Positions 59,576 to 64,000 of a DNA stretch of 64,000 bases are shown one piece after another (the stretch's first letter is position 1; every line of letters begins with the position of its first letter). Source of the stretch: Enterobacter asburiae. Its GTDB lineage: Bacteria; Pseudomonadota; Gammaproteobacteria; Enterobacterales; Enterobacteriaceae. The notes below the pieces were generated by a model, which was not told the origin of the DNA, did no database searches, and saw only the letters and a program-made list of their open reading frames with translations. The DNA lies in contig NZ_CP102247.1 of the NCBI RefSeq assembly GCF_024599655.1, positions 2,232,001 through 2,296,000 of the forward strand, read 5' to 3'. The translations under genes and the position numbers were made by a program.

Positions 59576-60616
59576 ATGAATCAACCTGTTTCGCAAAATC
59601 GCCGCTGGGTACTGGCCTCTCGTCCACAGGGTGCGCCGGTCGCGGAAAATTTTCGTCTCGAAACGCAGCCTGTTCCCGCACCCGTTGAGGGGCAGCTTTT
59701 GCTGCGCACCGTCTGGCTGTCGCTGGACCCTTACATGCGGGGCCGCATGAGCGATGCGCCATCCTATTCACCGCCGGTTGAGCTGGGCGCGGTGATGGTG
59801 GGGGGAACGGTTAGCCGCGTTGAACAGTCAAATCATCCCGACTTCAAAGCCGGGGAGTGGGTGCTGGGCTACAGCGGCTGGCAGGAGTATGAACTCTCAG
59901 ACGGCAGCGGCCTGGTGAAGCTGGGCGAAAATCCGTCACACCCTTCCTGGGCGCTGGGTATTCTGGGCATGCCGGGCTTTACCGCCTATATGGGGTTGCT
60001 GGATATCGGGCAGCCAAAAGCGGGTGAAACGCTGGTGGTCGCCGCGGCGACAGGCCCGGTTGGCGCGACCGTCGGGCAGATCGGCAAAATCAAAGGTTGC
60101 CGGGTGGTCGGCGTCGCCGGTGGTGCTGAAAAATGCCGCCATGCCGTTGAGGTTCTCGGGTTTGACCTGTGTCTGGATCATCACGCGGCCGATTTTGCCG
60201 AACAGCTGAAGCGCGCCTGTCCGAACGGGATTGATGTCTATTATGAAAACGTCGGCGGGAAAGTGTTTGACGCCGTGCTGCCATTACTGAATACCTCCGC
60301 GCGCGTGCCGGTGTGCGGCCTGGTGAGCGGCTACAATGCGACGGGCCTGCCCGAGGGGCCGGATCGTCTGCCGCTCCTGATGGCAACCATCCTGAAGAAA
60401 CGCATTCGTATGCAGGGCTTTATCATCGGTCAGGACTACGGGCACCGCATTAAAGAGTTCCAGGAAGCGATGGGACGCTGGGTGCAGGAAGGCAAAATTC
60501 ACTATCGTGAACAGGTCACGGACGGGCTGGAGAACGCGCCCGAGGCGCTGATTGGCCTGCTTGAAGGGCGTAACTTCGGCAAAGTCGTGATTCGCGTCGC
60601 GAGTGACAATAAATAA
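59576..60616 (+). CDS. curA: CurA, NADPH-dependent alkenal/curcumin reductase
   Basis: 346 residues from the ATG at 59576, behind AAGGAGATCCCG; an earlier in-frame start at 59555 is not supported. MDR-family reductase without zinc. Signatures: SLDPYMRGRMS, the NADPH loop AAATGPVGATVGQIGK, VVGVAGGAEKC, and YYENVGG. E. coli CurA (YncB) reduces curcumin and other alpha,beta-unsaturated carbonyls. A hairpin terminator follows. Confidence 0.93.
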   Translation: MNQPVSQNRRWVLASRPQGAPVAENFRLETQPVPAPVEGQLLLRTVWLSLDPYMRGRMSDAPSYSPPVELGAVMVGGTVSRVEQSNHPDFKAGEWVLGYSGWQEYELSDGSGLVKLGENPSHPSWALGILGMPGFTAYMGLLDIGQPKAGETLVVAAATGPVGATVGQIGKIKGCRVVGVAGGAEKCRHAVEVLGFDLCLDHHAADFAEQLKRACPNGIDVYYENVGGKVFDAVLPLLNTSARVPVCGLVSGYNATGLPEGPDRLPLLMATILKKRIRMQGFIIGQDYGHRIKEFQEAMGRWVQEGKIHYREQVTDGLENAPEALIGLLEGRNFGKVVIRVASDNK

Positions 60617-60621
60617 ACAGC

Positions 60622-60652
60622 AATATGGCGGGGTTTCCCGCCATATTTATTT
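60622..60652 (+). terminator. Rho-independent terminator of curA
   Basis: An 11-bp stem AATATGGCGGG / CCCGCCATATT with loop GTTT is followed by TATTTG. It begins six bases after the stop. Confidence 0.8.
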
Positions 60653-60871
60653 GTGAAGATACGATATATTGTCTTTAATTAATGGACATGGCATTTCGCG
60701 CCCGCATCCCGGATGGGCCCGAAACCAATAAAAAAACAAACTTTGCTTTTTTTGATGTTTTTACGTACTTCCCACCACCAGGCATGACGATACAGGATAT
60801 ATCGGACCAGCGTCGTTTTATTAAAACTGGCGTTTAAAAATAGCATTAAGTTTTAGCTACAGGAATTGAAC

Positions 60872-61540
60872 ATGCTTGATTTGGATCACTTAGAAAAAGC
60901 CCAAAGGATCAGTCTTACCATGCAAGTTGAACTCAGTTTGAAAGGCGCGTTAATTACGGGCTCCCTCAAACCTGGGGCACGACTGATTACGAAAGAGATT
61001 GCCGATAAATTAGGAACCAGTATTACCCCGGTTCGCGAGGCGCTTTTGCGTCTGGTGTCATCAGGGGCGTTACACGCCACGCCCGCGCAGGCATTTCTGG
61101 TTCCGGAGGTGACGCTGGAGCGTTATAACGAGATTAACGCCATCAGAAAACAGCTTGAGCCGATGGCGGTTGCCGCAGCCTGCCAGAATATGTCTGAACA
61201 AAAGCTGGAGACGTTGCGCAAAATGTCAGAAGCATTCCATGAGGCCATGCGCAACGGAAACGTTCAGCAGGCGCTTCATGCAAATCGCGTCTTCCGCTTT
61301 ACGCTTTATCAGTATGCGGAAATGCCGACGCTTAATGCCTTAATTGAACAGCTCTGGGTGCGCATCGGGCCGTGCATTAACTATCTGCACCAGGAGCTTA
61401 ATGACATTAAAGAAGCGACGTATCACTATGACGAGCTGCTTTCAGCCCTGGAACGCCGGGATGCCCACGCCAGCCAGAAGGCGATAGAAAAGTTGATTGA
61501 TGAAGCGAATACGCTTTTACAGCGACAATACTTTAACTGA
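60872..61540 (+). CDS. mcbR: McbR, GntR/FadR-family regulator
   Basis: 222 residues from the ATG at 60872 (CAGGAATTGAAC before it). N-terminal winged helix (about 12-75; LKPGARLITKEIADKLGTSITPVREALLRL, read in parts) and an all-helical FCD effector domain. E. coli McbR (YncC) represses mcbA and affects colanic-acid production and biofilm mucoidy. It lies between curA and yncD as in E. coli and may also act on yncD. Confidence 0.9.
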   Translation: MLDLDHLEKAQRISLTMQVELSLKGALITGSLKPGARLITKEIADKLGTSITPVREALLRLVSSGALHATPAQAFLVPEVTLERYNEINAIRKQLEPMAVAAACQNMSEQKLETLRKMSEAFHEAMRNGNVQQALHANRVFRFTLYQYAEMPTLNALIEQLWVRIGPCINYLHQELNDIKEATYHYDELLSALERRDAHASQKAIEKLIDEANTLLQRQYFN

Positions 61541-61596
61541 GAGATTATTTAACAGAGCGACTATATACCGCGATTAATTATTTATCTGGTGAATAA

Positions 61597-61630
61597 CTCC
61601 TGATGGCATATTGCCATCAGGAGCGTTATT
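61597..61630 (+). terminator. Terminator between mcbR and yncD
   Basis: A perfect 12-bp stem CTCCTGATGGCA / TGCCATCAGGAG with loop TAT is followed by CGTTATTTT on the plus strand. The AT-rich left side could help end the convergent yncD transcript as well. Confidence 0.8.
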
Positions 61631-61659
61631 TTCTTTATAAAATAAACTTTACTTATTTT

Positions 61660-63774
61660 TTACTCGAATCGATAAGAGACCGACAGCCCGACCCCGTAGT
61701 TACGGCCTGGTGCTGGTTCGTAATAACGCCCGTTGGACTCGTTGACAATAACCGATCCCGCGTACTCTTTATCGAACAGGTTATCGACGCGGCCAAAGAC
61801 GTCCATGCCCCAGTTGCCGTAGTTGAATTTATACCCGGTGTTCAGCCCGACCACCGTATACGATGGCGCTTTCGCCGTGTTCTCGTCGTCGGCCATGATA
61901 TCGCTCATATAGCGGACGTCAGAGCCTGCGTACCAGCCTTCCTCCGGCTGCCAGCCAAACGAAGCGTAGCCCATGTTGCGGGCGATGCCCGGCATACGAT
62001 TACCGTTACAGTCTGCGTCGCTGCAGACGTTGGTGCGGTAGGTCGCGTCCAGGTAGGTCCACGCCAGCTTCAGCTTCCAGTTCTCAGCAAACTGCTGGTC
62101 GAGGGAAACTTCCACACCCTGACGACGGGTTTTACCGGCATTTTTATAGCTGGTACGTCCGCCAGAGCTGGCATCCACCACGATCTCATCATCCGTATCG
62201 GTGCGGAACAGGGCGGCGGTCACCAGGCCATTGCCAATGCGGGTTTTGCTGCCCACTTCGTACGTGTTGTTGGTGGACGGCTTCAGGCCAATGTTCAGAC
62301 CGCCCTGGTTATCGGCGCGGTAGGAGAGTTCGTTGATGGTTGGCGTCTCGAATCCACGCCCTGCGGCAGCGTAAAGGTTCCATGCGTCCGTTACCGCGTA
62401 CTTCACGGAGCCCGCCGGGAGCCACTTGTGGTAGCTCGCGTCACCGCTGTCATCGCCGTTGCCCGGCGTAACGTAATGGTCGTTGGAATCAAACCAGACC
62501 GAGCTGTAGCGCACCCCCGCATCCACCGACAGTTTTTGCGTCAGCTGCCAGCTGCTTTGCAGGTAAGGATCGACGTTCCACATCAGGTTACGTTCGTTTC
62601 GACGCTTGTCACCCTTCACGCCATAGTCCGGCACGCCGTTGTTCATCACGAAGTTCTCGTATCCGCGACGATCTTCGCTCAGGTTTTCGTAGTTCAGGCC
62701 GGTAGTAAACGTCACCGGCACCAGCAGCTCGCCGCGGTGTGTCCAGCGGGTATCGATGCCCTGATAATGACGCTGCATATCAATCACCCCGCCGGAGTGG
62801 GAGGCTTTTAGCTGCGGCTGATAGGGAATCGACTGGTACTGCGTCATTTCACGCTCACCGGCGTACATCATCACGCTGAGGTCGTCCTGCGCGCTGAGCT
62901 GGCGATCGTAGCGCAGACCGGCCTGGGTCTGCTTGATGGTCTTGCGGGTGTTGTACTGATCGCCGCGCGGAGACTGACGCGGATTATTCTGCCACTCCTG
63001 ATAGCTCAGCCCGCCCGGATCGTTGGCCTTCATGTCCACGCTGTTGAAAATCAGCGTCAGCTTGCTGACGTCATCAATCCGCACACCCAATTTGGCGTTG
63101 GCCAGGTTCTTCCGCGCGCCGCTGTGGTCACGGTAGCCTTTGGTGGTGAAGCGGGTGGTGGAAACGGTGTAATCCACATCGCCCGCGTGGGTGCCGTCAC
63201 CCATCGCACCGGTGGCCTTCATGCCGTAGCGCCAGGTACCGTAGCTGCCGTAATAGCTGCTGGCTTCAATGGTCGGCGGCTGCTGCCCGGTCTGGGTGTT
63301 GATGTTAATCACCCCGCCAGAGGCGTTGCCGTACAGGGCAGAGAAGGGGCCGCGCAGCACTTCAACGCTCTCCACGCTGGAGAGATCGATATTGGAGGTC
63401 TGGCCCTGACCGTCCGGCATGGTGGCAGGGATACCGTCGACGTACATACGGATACCGCGCACGCCAAACGTTGAGCGTGCGCCGAATCCACGCATTGAAA
63501 GCTGGAGATCCTGAGCATAGTTCTGGCGGTTCTGAATTTGCAGTCCCGGGACGCTGCCGAGGGATTCAGACAGGTTGATGCGAGGCGCGGCGTGGCGCAT
63601 GTCATCGCCGTTGACGACGCTGACCGCGGCCGGGGTATCCAGCTCCGATACGGTTTGCGGCGTGGCGCTGACGATCATGGTCTGTTCCTCCGCGCTCATT
63701 GCGGTTAGCGGCGCGAAAGTAACGGGAACCAGCAGCAGCGGGAGAGAAGCCTTACGGGCAGAAATGATTTTCAT
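61660..63774 (-). CDS. yncD: YncD, TonB-dependent outer-membrane receptor
   Basis: 704 residues (E. coli 700). Signal peptide cleaved near AMS/AEEQ, TonB box TMIVSA just after it, plug domain (about 30-155 with SMRGFGARSTFGVRGIRMYVDG and LRGPFSALYGNASGGVIN), then a 22-strand barrel ending LSVSYRFE. A CSDADC pair lies in an extracellular loop near residue 576-582. Probable ferric-siderophore or related ligand uptake; in E. coli the ligand is unresolved, and it serves as a phage receptor in Salmonella. Confidence 0.92.
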   Translation of the reverse strand: MKIISARKASLPLLLVPVTFAPLTAMSAEEQTMIVSATPQTVSELDTPAAVSVVNGDDMRHAAPRINLSESLGSVPGLQIQNRQNYAQDLQLSMRGFGARSTFGVRGIRMYVDGIPATMPDGQGQTSNIDLSSVESVEVLRGPFSALYGNASGGVININTQTGQQPPTIEASSYYGSYGTWRYGMKATGAMGDGTHAGDVDYTVSTTRFTTKGYRDHSGARKNLANAKLGVRIDDVSKLTLIFNSVDMKANDPGGLSYQEWQNNPRQSPRGDQYNTRKTIKQTQAGLRYDRQLSAQDDLSVMMYAGEREMTQYQSIPYQPQLKASHSGGVIDMQRHYQGIDTRWTHRGELLVPVTFTTGLNYENLSEDRRGYENFVMNNGVPDYGVKGDKRRNERNLMWNVDPYLQSSWQLTQKLSVDAGVRYSSVWFDSNDHYVTPGNGDDSGDASYHKWLPAGSVKYAVTDAWNLYAAAGRGFETPTINELSYRADNQGGLNIGLKPSTNNTYEVGSKTRIGNGLVTAALFRTDTDDEIVVDASSGGRTSYKNAGKTRRQGVEVSLDQQFAENWKLKLAWTYLDATYRTNVCSDADCNGNRMPGIARNMGYASFGWQPEEGWYAGSDVRYMSDIMADDENTAKAPSYTVVGLNTGYKFNYGNWGMDVFGRVDNLFDKEYAGSVIVNESNGRYYEPAPGRNYGVGLSVSYRFE

Positions 63775-63923
63775 GAATAAAACCGGTTGTGGTGTATAAA
63801 CGAACCAAATGGAACATGTCCATACATGTTAAAGGTTTTGTAAATGTTTTGAAAACTATAACCGCACATTGCGTTAATGAAAGGCGAGACGCGAAAGAAA
63901 AACTCCACATTCCTCTCATTAAT

Positions 63924-63942
63924 GATTACTATTCTCATTATC
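63924..63942. promoter_or_regulatory. Fur-box-like site
   Basis: Read on the minus strand, GATAATGAGAATAGTAATC matches the Fur consensus GATAATGATAATCATTATC at about 13 of 19 positions. It lies 13 bases before an ATG at 63956 and about 150 bases upstream of divergent yncD, so it could iron-regulate either. Confidence 0.6.
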
Positions 63943-63955
63943 AAAAGGCAATGCC

Positions 63956-64000
63956 ATGACGTTGCCTGCCGGAAGTAATGTCAGCGGAAACCCCTCTTTT
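63956..64000 (+). CDS. Start of an unidentified gene running off the window (partial)
   Basis: ATG after AAAAGGCAATGCC encodes MTLPAGSNVSGNPSF and stays open to the last base. It is not the yncE start found next to yncD in E. coli. The Fur-like site directly in front suggests an iron-regulated gene. Fifteen codons are too few to identify it. Confidence 0.4.
   Translation, partial: MTLPAGSNVSGNPSF

Noticed and set aside
58920..59771. 283-codon minus-strand open frame
   Set aside because: Covers the XRE-cupin gene and the start of curA on the opposite strand; no recognisable domain.
61603..62811. 402-codon open frame on the plus strand
   Set aside because: It lies entirely antisense to yncD, whose protein is recognisable from signal peptide to barrel end. 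The antisense product has no family resemblance and no ribosome site; it is a by-product of GC-biased codon use.
1..64000. CRISPR array, tRNA, rRNA or insertion sequence
   Set aside because: No regularly spaced repeats, no tRNA-like folds, no ribosomal RNA sequence and no transposase were recognised; the only repeats are REP elements.

Overview
The window is chromosomal DNA of an Enterobacteriaceae member close to Enterobacter/Lelliottia. Gene content and long stretches of gene order match E. coli K-12 (ompG-ycjW-ycjX-ycjF-tyrR, tpx-ycjG-mpaA, zntB-fnrS-dbpA-ttcA, ompN-micC-nifJ-ydbJ-hslJ, ydcR-ydcSTUV-patD-ortT, ydcY-ydcZ-mnaT-curA-mcbR-yncD). The joins between these blocks and the DNA filling them differ from E. 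coli. I see no rRNA, tRNA, CRISPR array, transposase or integrase.

Layout. 0-12 kb: the tail of an ABC ATPase gene, ompG, the LacI-type regulator ycjW, the stress pair ycjXF with a sigma32-like promoter, tyrR with a TyrR box, an exported aldose-epimerase-like protein, tpx, and the murein-peptide genes ycjG, mpaA and mppA, which trim, epimerise and take up cell-wall peptides. 12-18 kb: a non-E. coli signalling block with a DJ-1/PfpI protein, a small membrane protein behind a possible Shine-Dalgarno-masking hairpin, a PAS-GGDEF cyclase, an MHYT-GGDEF-EAL protein with a degenerate GGDEF motif, and a chemoreceptor lacking a periplasmic sensor. 18-22 kb: zntB, the anaerobic sRNA FnrS with its FNR box, a proline-rich small protein, dbpA and ttcA. 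22-31.4 kb: an AT-richer accessory segment in the slot held by the Rac prophage in E. coli (ttcA to ompN). It carries small and poorly characterised genes: ASCH, XRE-cupin plus two cupins, a Zn-ribbon microprotein, a CspA paralogue with a long leader, a lipoprotein, a CSS-EAL phosphodiesterase, DUF1294, VOC, GFA, and several proteins of 25-41 residues.

31.4-40 kb: porin ompN opposite sRNA MicC, pyruvate:flavodoxin oxidoreductase, ydbJ/hslJ, then a cyanide-insensitive-type bd quinol oxidase operon ending in a DUF2474 subunit. 40-48 kb: a cold-shock small protein of the YmcF/YnfQ family and the putrescine-type uptake and oxidation cluster ydcR-ydcSTUV-patD, followed by ortT. 48-57.5 kb: an insertion relative to E. 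coli between ortT and ydcY, with an alpha/beta hydrolase, the srfABC operon and an orphan DppA-like binding protein. 57.6-64 kb: ydcYZ-mnaT, an XRE-cupin regulator sharing an operator-like repeat with mnaT, curA, mcbR, the TonB-dependent receptor yncD, and the start of a gene with a Fur-box-like site at the right edge.

The least explained elements are srfABC (a TonB-like single-pass protein, an actin/Hsp70-like protein and a GTPase-like protein with a broken P-loop), the XRE-cupin/cupin/cupin group, and the microproteins of the ttcA-ompN slot. Family assignments come from recognising sequences by eye; no searches were run.
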